From: Psilocybe azurescens
Lineage: Eukaryota > Basidiomycota > Agaricomycetes > Agaricales > Agrocybaceae
DNA length: 64,000 nucleotides
NCBI GenBank assembly: GCA_023853785.1
Contig: JAJIRX010000510.1
Coordinates: forward strand, 1,240,001 to 1,304,000
Direction: 5' to 3'
Shown here: in pieces, positions 25,301 through 36,565 of the stretch
Position numbering within the stretch: the stretch's first letter is position 1
Layout: each line of letters begins with the position of its first letter
Made by a program: the position numbers and the translations under genes
Notes under the pieces: generated by a model
Seen by the model: only the letters and a program-made list of their open reading frames with translations
Told to the model about the DNA's origin: nothing
The model's database searches: none

Positions 25301-28300
25301 ATAACAGTCTCTCAAAATTAACAGTCGAGCCATGTTCGAACAACGAAAGAATTGCCCCAAGACATGCTTTGTGCTGATCGTTAGCACGCTTGTCCGATAG
25401 GGCGAATGTTAATTTGGTTGAAGGGATCATTTGCATAGCGGCCCACATGAAAGGTTGGGGTCCAACGTCCAGTATGACGTCGATGGCGTTGCTAGAAACC
25501 ATATTTTCAACGGCATCTGAAAGCCTAACTGGATCTCTAGCATGCTCGATCTAAATATGACTAGTTAGACGATAAACTTCCAGATATTGTTTGCTACGCA
25601 CCCAATAAGATGGTCTAAGGTGAGAATTAACAGTAATCTCAGAACCGTAGACAGTCGAGTAAAGAGGGATCTTAAGCCGCGAACAATAAGATTGATGCTC
25701 CGTGACCCACTCCTGTAGAGCGGGTAGACTTGAATGTATCAATGGGCTATGGAACCCTGAAGAAGAGAGGAGATGAGACTAGTAGATGACATGTACCCAA
25801 CAGATTTACCTTGCGTAACGTTGAGTTTGGCCCCCTTGATTCCTTGCGTCTTAGCGTTCGAAAGTAAGACATCAACGGAGGAGCATTCTCCGGAAATTAC
25901 GTGACTTTCGGGGCCATTGTATACTGCAATGACCACTCTACCATTGAGGCCTAGATGATGAATTAACTGGTTTATGACCTCCTTCGACGCCGCAATAATT
26001 GCCATTCCCCCAGGTGCTGTAGTATTCGAAGAAAACAGATTCGCACGTTTTACCACAAGCTCCAGTCCCAGTTCGTAGCTCATTGCGCCAGCAATAACTG
26101 TGCTGGGACTCAGTTTTTGATTGACAAACCCAAAGACTAGTCGGCGTACCTGCAGCAGCGATCTCCCCAAGACTGTGTCCTATTACAGCACATGGTTCCA
26201 AGCCGAGAGTTTTGAGCCAAAGAGACACGGAATATTGATAAACAAAAATGCAGATTTGAGCGACTTGGCCATCGTCAATCGTAAGATGAGAAAGCGGTTG
26301 TTTGTCCATCAAGAATGACAGGATAGGAAAACCAGACAGTTGAGTTGCGGTTGAGCTATTGAACGCGAGTAATTCCTTGAAGTCGGGATAGAACCTGGCA
26401 AGACACGAAGCCATGCCCTGGTACTGCGACCCCTGACCTGGGAAGGCAAATACGATGCGATTGGCGTTAATATTCTTGTAATTCTGGTAAGAGAATGAGC
26501 GGAGGCGCTCCTCCAGACAGATTATCAGTTCCTTCATATCCGTTACAGTGCAAGCAAACCGGTAACGATAGTGCTCTCGTCCGACACAGGCAGTATAGCA
26601 GATATCTTTAAAGTCGACGGCTTTGGCCTTCCGACAGAAAATCAGGTATTTCTTCAAATATTCTTCGAGACCATCCACAGTCTTCGCGCTAAGAACAAAT
26701 GGCATCAAGACGCACTCATGTTCCGTGCTGTCACTGAGATGTTGAGGCAAGTCCGGCTCAAGACCTTTCGGCTCCTCAATTATTACCCCTGCCATTGTGC
26801 CCGCAAATCCATTCGAACTTCATGTTGTAAGCATTCTGATTATATCTAGAGAAGAGATGTGGCTTACAGGACAAGCCCGCGATATGGATCACTATCACGC
26901 CTTTGTGGAAGAGGTGAAGTTTCTATCGGTATACTGATCGGCACAATTGAGCAATCGATAGAAGGGTTTATATTCTCCGGGGTCAGATGGACAAGACCCG
27001 GAACAGCCGCATTTTGAACGGTTCCAATGGCTTTGAGTAGTCCAACGAGTCCAGCTGCCACCTCTGTGTGTCCAATACACGTCTTGGCGGCCCCAAGAAT
27101 AAGGGGTGTGCAGCATGGGAGTCATGGAAGGCCTCGTTTATTCCATGGATTTCAATAAGATCTCCCAGAGCGGTCCCTGTAGAATATAAAATTCTCAGAT
27201 TTGCACCTTCTTTCAAAACTTTGACCAACCTGTTCCATGAGTCTCAAGAAAGCTACAAAAAGAAATTAGTATCTTTATAATGTTTAAGTATATCGACCCG
27301 CGTACTCGATTTGTGATGGTTCCAAACCCGCTTTCTTAAGAAGAGATTCTTGCAGAGCAATCTGGGTGCTAACGCTTGGGGCAACTAAGCCTTGAGTTTT
27401 ACCACCATGCATTACATCTGTAGACTTGATGACGGCTAAGATAGTGTCGCTATCCCGAATAGCTGCATTTTTAGATTTCACGATGAATGAGACAGATGCC
27501 TCAGAAGGGACATATCTACGACAACATCGAAGTCGCTCAAGTTAGTTCGTGACAATTGATACCAAATTTAGCATACCCATCTGCTTCATTGGTAAATGTG
27601 GCGCATCGCGAATTAGGTGATGCCATTTTTTGCGCGGACAAGAAACTAAGTCATTCTTCGGTATGGTTTTAAGACGACCGGATATGTATGATCACAAACC
27701 CAAATGATCCTGGCCTTCGTTGATAAATATATTAGGAAGGGGTCAGAGAACTTAGCAATGGGAATGCATACCAAAGTCGTGTGTTGACTGCAGTCACAAC
27801 GGCCGACTCGCCGTCACCCGATTGGATATATTTGACAGCTATAAAGTGCATGGGCTATAAACTCTCCAATAACGTAGATCTGGAGCTGACCTTGATCGAG
27901 TGCTACCAAACCAGAACTGCAAGCGGTGTCAATCACAGACGAAGGCCCATGTATGTCCAAGAGGCTGATGAAATGGTGTCATCTCTTCATGGCACGTGGA
28001 TTCAACGTTCGAACTTACTAGCTGATTCTCCCGGATATTGTACTGGTTGCCACACCAGTACCATAATATCTGCTGTAAGCTGTGGCGCAACACCGCATTT
28101 AACAAGCTTTAGTCTTAACATGGAATCATCTAGAGCAAGAAAACGCACCATCAAACCCTTTGTCCTGATACAAGATATTTGTATATCCCTCATCCAGATT
28201 AGCGGCTACGAAAACTCCCGTCTTAGTTCCCTTTAACCTGGATACAGGTATGCATGCATTTTCCAATGCCTCGAACACCGTCTCCAACGTCAATCGTGTG

Positions 28301-31131
28301 GACGGACTGATGTATAGCGCCTCCGGGGATGAAATGCCGAAAAATTATTGTCAAAATGGGCTACATCCACGAAACCAGCCTTTTCGAAGATAATATCACA
28401 AATCTTTGAAGGTGAGGTGGAAGATGGAGATCGATAGAAAGACGAATGATCCCAACGTTCGGCAGGAATAGGAACCATGATATCCTTACGTTTGTTTATT
28501 AAAGCTTCCCAGAAAGACTCAGGGGTATTGATTTCCCCGGAAGGCGAACAGCTTGCCCGACGATGACAACTTCCTTCTCCATAGACGAAGTAGTATCCCT
28601 TGACTCCGTAAACACCACTTTGGAACCTTCTTTCAGGCCAAGTTCGACGAGCGCAGCCTCCGAAAGCTTAGCAAAATCTACCAGATTGTGGCACGCGTTA
28701 AGTGGAAATTGGAGCCCCAGAATTCCGTTCAGTTGATTGACAATTCTGACCGCCATGTTCGAGTCCATGCCCAGCTGGATTCGAAGATGATATTAGATCT
28801 AAACACAAGGGAATCATGCTTAAATATTTCACCTCTGCAAACGATGTGTTCGGATGTATGCGTAAAACTTCGCTCTCCAGCTCCAACACAGTCGCGATGG
28901 TCTCCATAACCGACTTTTTAACCTCCTCTATGGTCCACTGGGGGCGGGTTTCAATCTTCTTCGATGTTTTCGTGATGGCATCCGAATTTACGTCTTGTGG
29001 AAATGCGGTCCCATCTTTGTCCAAAAGCGGAATGAGGGGCGCATTCTCGTCCTGTCTCAAGTTCGAAGTGGGCAAAGCTCCGTACTCTGGCTTAGACGCA
29101 ACACTAGCCTTGGTATTTGTAGTCCCAAGCGACATATCGCCGCCTTTCTGGAGCAAACGCGCCAAAAATCACTGAAAACCTCTTCGAGGTTCTTCCTAAA
29201 GATCATGCCTTTCTTCGTAAATGGTATGGCCAGCCCGTTGTCAAGAATTCCAACTCTAGACCATGCAATTCGTAAAGGCGGAAGTAGGGTCTTGTTAATA
29301 GCTGCAACAGCTCGAGTAATCTCTGCCAGATCCTTCGAGTTCAACTTGGGCGAAGCGGGCTGTACGAGGATACAAATAACGTCGGAAGGTTTCCTCAAGA
29401 AGTTGTTGCCGATAACGCAGGAGTGAGCAACGGCAGGACAAGCGTTCAAAGCCCTTTCAATAGGACGGGGGTCGAGAGTCTCACTTGAGATCATCTACGT
29501 GGAGGCGAGAGATTGACACTGAGAACTCTCAGGAAAATGTAGTATCGTGAGTACACCTACCTGGATATAATCTTCTACCCTTCCTTTCCACGAATAGTGA
29601 CCATTTTTAGACCGTCTGTAAATGTCGCCGGTCTTGAATGTTACTTTCCCATCGGGAGAAAGACTGAATGCGGAGCCATCGTATTTGAGATAGCCACGAC
29701 CGATTCGTCTGCTAGTGATATAAAGTTCTCCTTCTAGACACCGTGTTATAGAAAAATTCACCAAATAATGCGAAATAAACGACAGACCATGAGCGTCTTC
29801 TTTGCCTTGATCATTCATTAAAGTGAGCTCTGCGTCTTCGATAACGCAGTCATCCATGGGCCATCCCTCTTCGATTTCATTTTGGTGACTAATCCTCGTC
29901 TGAAATAGCGGTCCTAGAAGTCAAACAGATCAATTATTGCCAAAAGCAGAAGACTAAATGTACCTCCTAACTCAGTCATTCCAATATTACTTGAAGCATT
30001 GATTTCCATCTCCCGGATCCACAATAATAGCTCTTGGGTCATCGCGGCACCGCTAATCCCAAAATATTTGACTTTCTGCAGCATCACCTTGATCGACAGT
30101 GCCTCCATTTCCATATTCAGGCGCAGAAGTCGCTCGTACCTCTCCTTAAAGCCTTCCAATACCCATGGGACACCTACGAACAAGTCGGGCTGCGATCGAA
30201 GCGCAGTCTCTAGAAGTCTGTCCAATACATCCATTTCATGCTCTTCTTTTCCAAAAATACCTGACCTATGTTCGAACTCTTCGGTGGGGTATTCCGATGG
30301 TAAAACACCCATTACGATGCAGCCTGCGCTCCCAAAAGCTGCGCCACATATGTCGTGCAAGATGGACATGATGTGCGTCCACGGAGAGTGTGAAAGCACT
30401 CTGAGTTTGTCGAAGCTCACTAAAGGCCATGCTCTGCGCATTCGATCAAACCCAGACTGGGATCCTTTGGATAATACTCCATGTGTCAGCGGAACACATT
30501 TGAGATTATAAATAGACGATGCTGAGGAAGTGTGCAAGTATACGGCTAACGAAGACGAAGTGGGAGGTGGAAAAAGGTCTGGAGGAAGTTCGGCGTCTTG
30601 GTCTAAGTAACGCTGTGCTAAAGTAACCAGAGTGGTGTCGTTCGGGAAGGTTATGGCACCCGTGCCCGTGCCTATAATAGCGGATCAATGGCGGATCAAT
30701 GGCAATCAGATCTGGGTAATGGAAGTAAACGGGCGCTACTGCTTACCTTGTAACAAGCCCGAGAGCCCCTGCTCGGCGGCTGGTATCACAGCACAGGTGG
30801 CTTCTATATTCTCGAGCATTTTTTTAACCATGTCCGGAGGCGCGTGACAGTCCAATGGAGCGAATATTCCGCCCAATTTCCATGTCGCCAGAAGGATGGC
30901 GAGAACGTAGGGATGGTTTTCGCTTATAACCGCGACTGTAGGGTTCAAGCCATACTTTTCGTGTATATACAAAGCAAGGCCGCTAGAGATTGTATCAAGC
31001 TCTCCGTACGTCCAATACTCTGCACCACATTCCAAGACTGGGTTTTCGGTGGTGCAGGGATCTCGAGCGACGGCGAGAAAAGGATCCAAGAGAGTGATTT
31101 CGAGGTTGTCCCGTGAAAGATTCGACGACAT
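22365..31131 (-). CDS. PKS2: paralogous polyketide synthase, order A-ACP-KS-AT-DH-KR-ACP, six apparent frameshifts
   Basis: Paralogue of PKS1 with the same domain order and largely matching intron positions. It starts at ATG 31131 (MSSNLSRDNLEITLL) and ends at 22365 after IDHVVENHRYHL. Visible motifs: A domain with NIGMTELGG, FKTGDIYRR, GRVEDYIQ and FTKKGMIFRKN; ACP1 with GMDS (near 28770); KS with DTACSSG (near 27920), THGTG and a GH motif near 27065; AT with FPGQGSQYQGM and GHSLGEIAAAG (near 26170); DH with HQIEGRRVAPG (near 25090); KR with GMGSIGAALA (near 23545) and SS...YVAGN; ACP2 with GIDS (near 22510). No release domain was seen. Conserved blocks change frame at six homopolymers: 29164-29168, 28535-28538, 28340-28344, 27091-27094, 25291-25297 and 24595-24599. 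Five look one base short and one (25291) looks one base long. All catalytic residues that I could look for are still present, and housekeeping genes in the same window carry the same kind of break, so assembly error is preferred over gene death. The substrate and product are unknown. Confidence 0.85.
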
Positions 31132-31200
31132 GGTTTGGAGGTGAGGATATAGCGAGGTCAGATAGACAGAGGAAGGCAGCGAGTAGCGGCTCCAAGCGTG

Positions 31201-31208
31201 ATTTTATA
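31201..31208 (-). promoter_or_regulatory. TATA box of PKS2
   Basis: The minus strand reads TATAAAAT about 70 nt upstream of the PKS2 start codon at 31131. This is a close match to a canonical TATA element at a plausible distance. The transposon-rich island begins roughly 250 bp further upstream. Confidence 0.5.
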
Positions 31209-31462
31209 GGATAGTTGGCTTCATCGAGGCTTGATAGTTCCCGAGTAATCGGGCTTAAATCTAGCGCTGCAGCGTTATACGTATGGTCAGCTGAGTGAGA
31301 AATTACTGACACAGCTGGGCATTAGCGCAATTGGGTTAGATACTCTTTATGATAGTCTGACAGTGGATGACTTCCCGTAGACTTTTAGTGTATGTCTGGT
31401 GCCAATAAATGCACCAGAATACACAAATCTTGATATCAATACATGCTACACCCCGCGACACT

Positions 31463-32875
31463 GCTGGGACCGAATAATTCATCGGAATGCAGATTCCTTG
31501 CAAACCGAATTGTCGTGACACAAAGTATCATTCTCCATTAACGTGACGAATTCAGGCGCGGGAAGAGATAGCAATTATTGAAAGTCTCGCGTCGGTCAAC
31601 CACCAGACGCGAGACCCCAAATATGATTGATTTTTTGACTTTTTACACAAACTGAGGTAACGGCGTAAAAAACTACAACAGGGTGAGGAGGGTGGGTTTT
31701 CGAAAGAATACTGACAGCGCTCTAAGATAGCAATAAGGTATGTAAGAGAAGGTCAGTTAAACTATCCGGTAATGCAACACACCTAGGAGAGCAACGAGGT
31801 ATGTAAGAGAGGGTAAAGACCACTCAAAGACTCGACGCTCTCCTAAGTTGTCTATGTCTGAGGTAACAATGAAAAGGCCATTTGGCCGAAATTGAACCAA
31901 ACCGTGAGTAACAGGCTTGGAGATAAAGGCCAACGGGCCAAAGTCAACGGTGTATCACCAGTCGACACAGAAAGGCTAGCGGGCCACTATGAACAGTAAT
32001 AACCAGTTCATAGAAAGAATGACACATAAGTCGGGTGTTTTTGCCATTGAGCGAGGGTTTGAAGTCCGAGCGCTTTGTCAGAAGTCGGGCGTCGAATCAC
32101 ATTGGACTGGCGTAATCTACCATTAAACTCGAAAAATATGTATTGCCAATTGCAGAACTCACTATTTTGCAAACTGCAGAACGCAATGAGAATGTTAAGT
32201 TCGCGATGAATTCGGCTTATTGTAGAGCTTTACGTTCTCATTAACTTCTGCAAATTACAGAACATAATCAGATTTTATCATTCTGCCGAGAGCAGATCGC
32301 ATCGTCTGATGTCGGGTGCACGTCGTAGGACCCGACATCGGACCCGACAATTGACTTTCAATCCGACTCTGAAGAAGTGCAAAAAAATTTAATCTTTGTG
32401 GGTATCATTCATACGACTAATGAGATTTGATACAAGAGGTATACTGCAATATTTACATCATGATTACTGTCCAAGGTACATAGTGGGTGTCCGATGTCGG
32501 ATCCTATGACGTGCGCCCGACATCAGACGATGCGATCTGCTCTCGGCAGAATGATAAAATCTGATTATGTTCTGCAATTTGCAGAATATTTGCAGAAGTT
32601 AATGAGAACGTAAAGCCATAAGACGAATTCATCGCGAACTTAACATTCTCATTGCGCTCTGCAATTGGCAATACTTTAGTAGAATTTTAGATTTTATTAC
32701 GAATCTGCCTAATGCAGATCGAATACAAAAGGAAAAATTCTACGTTAGGCAGGATCAATCACGAATTTTAAGTATTGCGTTCTGCTCATGGCAGATTTAA
32801 TGGAGAATGATACTTTGTGTCACGACAATTCGTTTTGCAAGGAATCTGCATTCCAGTGAATTATTCGGTCCCAGC
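31463..32875. mobile_element. inverted-repeat element with ~79-bp ends
   Basis: The stretch 31463-31541 reappears as a near-perfect reverse complement at 32797-32875, beginning GCTGGGACCGAATAATTCA, with only a few mismatches. The 1.4-kb unit has no coding capacity: the small mirrored frames at its two ends are just translations of the repeat arms. It contains a second, longer palindrome (32141-32674). No clear target duplication was found at the outer edges, so the superfamily is undetermined. It looks like a non-autonomous foldback-type element or its remnant, placed upstream of PKS2. Confidence 0.6.
32141..32674. repeat. large imperfect palindrome (two ~190-200 bp arms)
   Basis: The left arm 32141-32341 and the right arm 32488-32674 are reverse complements with a few small indels, separated by a spacer of about 145 bp. 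Shared blocks include AATGAGAATGTTAAGTTCGC and AGCAGATCGCATCGTCTGAT. As single-stranded DNA or RNA this would fold into a long hairpin. It lies within the element at 31463-32875. Confidence 0.75.
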
Positions 32876-33265
32876 GGTGCAAGCAAATAAGCTACAAATG
32901 TTTGTTGTCCACGAGTTGAGAGTGGTTAATCTTGCTAGATATTCAAGCACGTGGAGTCCTAGCAAGATTGGACAAGTCTATGGACTCTTTGAAGTTTGAA
33001 GCGGCCATGGGTTTGCGTAGTGCAAAACATAGACACACCCCGGGTCAGTCGTTTGTTCGGTGGGTAAAAAAACACGCAGCAGGAAGATCATGACAATAAG
33101 CGTTCGTCGCGTTAAGCTAAGTTAAATGGGTTTAAGAAGTTCTATTTTTCGATCACGTTAACCTTACCTAATTAGCTTGCTGCTTCTATACGGCTAAGCA
33201 AGCTAATTAGCTTGAAAGGTACTAATGCCACACACAATAAATATTAATTGGGGAACTCTGGGCTA

Positions 33266-34651
33266 CAGTCGCGGACAATCAAACTCGACAAATTGGTGAT
33301 CTCGGCAGCCAGACAATTTTTCGCTAATCTGACTTCAGATTCTTGTTCAGCTCATCGAAATGCGTCAAAAACACACCTCCGAAGTTTTTCCCACGAGCCG
33401 TTTAGATCGGCCAAATTTTTGACCAAAATCAATGACATTTTATGTACCTAAGTTGGGTTGATAATGGCATCCAGGTGCTAGATGTTGGCGCCCCATCCTT
33501 CATCGTTATATAATTGCTCATCAAGGTCGCCATGGATCACAGGATGGACATGGGAAGCTGTTTTTGATTGATTCCGAAGGCCGGTACAGTCAAAGACACC
33601 TCCTTGACACAAAAAATTGACATGCCCATATTGCGTCACAAATACAAAAGATTTTGCAGTTATTTTTTTTTAGGCTATAACTAGATACTCTGAGGAGTAT
33701 ATCTACCAAAAATAATTATGAGATACCATGTATTATATTGTAAACGAGAGGAAAGAAAGTTGGAAGCCAATTTGTCACGTTTACACCTCCTTGACACAAG
33801 TGTGACACGACGGACCATCCTGAGTAAGTTGGCTAAGTTTAGAATGAGAGAACCGATGTTGAGGCCAGAACGCGTTGATCAGAGAACGTGTGTTATGTAA
33901 CCACCTTGTCACGCTTCCACAAAACATACACTTGGACACCGTGTTTTGGACGCATTTCGTCCAGATTTATCAGAAAAAATAGCTAAATCAGTGGAACAGG
34001 CTATATTGTACCTAATATGCAAATTTGGGATCCAACCGTTGCTTCATTGACTCAAAAAATCAGTTGCGAGATTATGCATCAACCCAAATTGGGTCATTTT
34101 CCCTCCTCAATCGCACGATTCTGAAACGCTGAGTGCACCAAACCACACCAAATTTTGCAAGCACTTGGATGCATACTAGTACTGCATACGTACAAAATTT
34201 GGTAGATTTACAACAATATTTGTACCCAAAAAATCGATTTGTGTCAAGGAGGTGTCGTGTGTCAAGGAGGTGTCTTTGACTGTAATGTTTCTCTTTGCCT
34301 TCTTCTTTGCCTTACGATAAGTAATCCGTGATTTGTGGCTTAGGTAATAGAATTTTGGGAATTTTTTGGGGAGGAACGGCTCGATAAAATCCCACCATAC
34401 TTTGGGATCATCCCACTCTTCAAAAAAGAAAGCGATTCCGCTATTTTTCAAGATTTTACCGATTTTTTTAAGGGTTCGGCCAATATTTTAGGGTATGCAT
34501 TCCTTAATTGGTAATTTAAAGGGGAACGGCTCGATAGGATGAGCTGAAAGTTGGTCAGGAAACTCCTTAAATGGGATTCTATCGATTCCGATGGTTTTTA
34601 GGGCCATCAATAAAAGTTGATTTTTTAGTTGAGTTTGATTGTCCGCGACTG
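33266..34651. mobile_element. Tc1/mariner-like non-autonomous element with TA duplication
   Basis: Terminal inverted repeats of 24 bp with one mismatch begin CAGTCGCGGACAATCAAACT at 33266 and end at 34651. They are flanked by TA on both sides (33264-33265 and 34652-34653), the insertion signature of the Tc1/mariner group. No transposase frame is present. A second TA element (33587-34282) is inserted inside it, so about half of its length is younger DNA. Confidence 0.7.
33587..34282. mobile_element. Tc1/mariner-like element nested in the previous one
   Basis: Perfect 25-bp terminal inverted repeats begin CAGTCAAAGACACCTCCTTG at 33587 and end at 34282, with TA duplications at 33585-33586 and 34283-34284. 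Extra internal copies of the terminal motif CACCTCCTTGACACA lie near 33785 and, inverted, near 34240. The element is 696 bp with no transposase frame, so it is non-autonomous. It interrupts the element at 33266-34651. Confidence 0.75.
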
Positions 34652-34656
34652 TAAGT

Positions 34657-35714
34657 AGGACCCCTGAAAGTAGACTTCGAACCCAGATCCCAATCCGGAT
34701 AGAAATTTTTGAAAAAATTTGGAACCCGTAGGACTATCCGGATAAAAATTGGGCATTTTTGGCCAGAACCCAGACACGATTTCCGGATAGAAATTGGACT
34801 GGCCAACCCAACCCAGATCCGCTTCCGGATAAAAATTTGTGTAGGGGTTGACTCGAACATAGTAATTGTGGGCAGCATACTTCTAATGAAAAATTAACCA
34901 CTACACTATCTAGGTACATTCCTCAAAGATTGTATTTCGTACACACTGTATAAAATTAAGATATGTTGCGTCGGTCAAATTTCAAGAGCTTGGACTAGGA
35001 AATATATATGTTCACATCTCAGAAAACCTCAATCTCAGTAAAAGCTATATATTCAAAGTCTTGCAGCAAAAATGGACGACACAGTAATGTATCACACTCG
35101 CTGAACATTATGGGTGTTTTGTATATCTCTGTACAAATTTTCGAACATTATCTCTGCCCCCACTTTCGTGCTATCCCACATGCCCAACCGCTTCCCGTCC
35201 TCCAATTTGATCATCTCCCGCTATCGACATTTATGTGCCCTCTGAAGCATGCTCCATCGGAGGCAACCTGGCTTCAAAATCTCTCAAGACGACTGAACAT
35301 TGTTCAGAGACATCAAATATAACAGCAAAAAGTTGTAACGACTTTGAAAGCTTTTGTTGGAGGGGAAAAACTAGCAGAGCAGGAGCCTGAAGAGGATGTT
35401 TAGCAGGCCTTAAAATGAGCAATATTGGTTGTATTTTTATCAAATATTAAATCTTAACGTACATTATCTACGAGACTTTCATAGAGCTGGTATTATGGCT
35501 ACAGAGGAGCCGGTGAGCGAAAAAATGGGCATTCTGGGGCGAAAAATGTGAAAATCGCGATTTTGGGTAACCCAGATCCGCGTCCGGATAGAAATTTCCC
35601 TTACCTGAACCCAGATCCCAAATCCGGATAGAAATTGGCCAAAGTCGTCCGGATAGAAATTTGGAAAAACTCGACTTTTTGGATCTGGGTTCGAAGTCTA
35701 CTTTCAGGGGTCCT
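34657..35714. mobile_element. hAT-like non-autonomous element, perfect 34-bp ends, 8-bp target duplication
   Basis: The ends are perfect 34-bp inverted repeats, 34657-34690 and 35681-35714, beginning AGGACCCCTGAAAGTAGACT. The 8-bp direct repeat CTGTAAGT flanks the element (34649-34656 and 35715-35722), as is typical of hAT insertions. Both subterminal regions carry repeated TCCGGATA(G/A)AAATT units (about 34693, 34737, 34782, 34824, 35583, 35623 and 35648). No transposase frame is present in the 1,058 bp. The left duplication overlaps the end of the element at 33266-34651, so this insertion came after that one. Confidence 0.85.
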
Positions 35715-36139
35715 CTGTAAGTCCCTTATGCCATCATGTCTGCTCTTCTGCTTTTGGTAGTCATCGCTCGGCAACACATCTCCGGCACCACCGTCCCGAC
35801 AGTTGTTGATGGCATCAAAGCCGTGCTCGCTGTGTGCAACAGTGAGCACAAAATATGCCTCTATCTTCCTCAATTCTTGTTCCTCCCTTTCGCTTTTTTG
35901 CATGTATTTATAGGATATATAATAGAATACAATTAAGAGCTCAATATATTATAGGGTATACTGTATTAGCTTAATATCATTGTTCAGTGAAGGGGGAGTA
36001 GGAGCATGAGGAAATACAGGTGCTTAGATCCATTATTTGACAGTTATAATTATTATAGGAGGTAGTAATATATTAACTAAGGGTGAGTACAGGATTTCAG
36101 GACAGGGGAAGATGTAGGGGAGGCACGATGAGTGGATTA

Positions 36140-36565
36140 CAGTGACTTGCATATTGTTTTGCAGTCCGAAATTTCCAAAGCGCCCCTTGATGTGACCGTC
36201 ATGTAACTCTCTCACGGTAACTCCGTTTTAAATACAACCCTGAGGCCGCTCGTAGGACAAAATATAATATACAGTTCGTTCACTGCATCCTGCAAGGAGA
36301 TCTATCTCTGGGGCAGTTTTCTGTTGTTCCTTGTACCACACAAGACTACGACGACGCATATCTTCAGAAATAGGAGGGGTCATTGGAGTACAGTGGTCTC
36401 ATAGTTGCTTTCCATTTAATAAATACCTACATACGCCATTTCACCAACGCCTGCATGTGCAAGATCCGTCCCAACGCCACGGAACTGAAGGTTTAAAGTG
36501 ACAAGTTAGTCACATCAAATGGCTCGAGGGAAATTTTGGACTGCAAAACAATATGCAAGTCACTG
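36140..36565. mobile_element. small TA-flanked inverted-repeat element (MITE-like)
   Basis: The ends begin CAGTGACTTGCATATTGTTT at 36140 and reappear as reverse complement ending at 36565, with about 40 bp matching closely. TA lies on each side (36138-36139 and 36566-36567). The 426-bp unit has no coding capacity and fits a Tc1/mariner-type miniature element. It is distinct in sequence from the two TA elements at 33.3-34.7 kb. Confidence 0.7.

Noticed and set aside
22365..31131. Calling PKS2 a pseudogene because of its frame breaks
   Set aside because: The same kind of break occurs in essential genes of this window and always at homopolymers, and the catalytic motifs of PKS2 that could be checked remain. 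Sequence error explains it more simply.
31320..31370. tRNA-like A-box (GCGCAATTGGGTTAGA)
   Set aside because: No matching B-box, acceptor stem or anticodon arm could be formed around it.
31336..32999. Pair of small mirrored frames starting MSRQF at 31336-31521 (minus) and 32817-32999 (plus)
   Set aside because: They are translations of the two arms of one inverted repeat, not genes.
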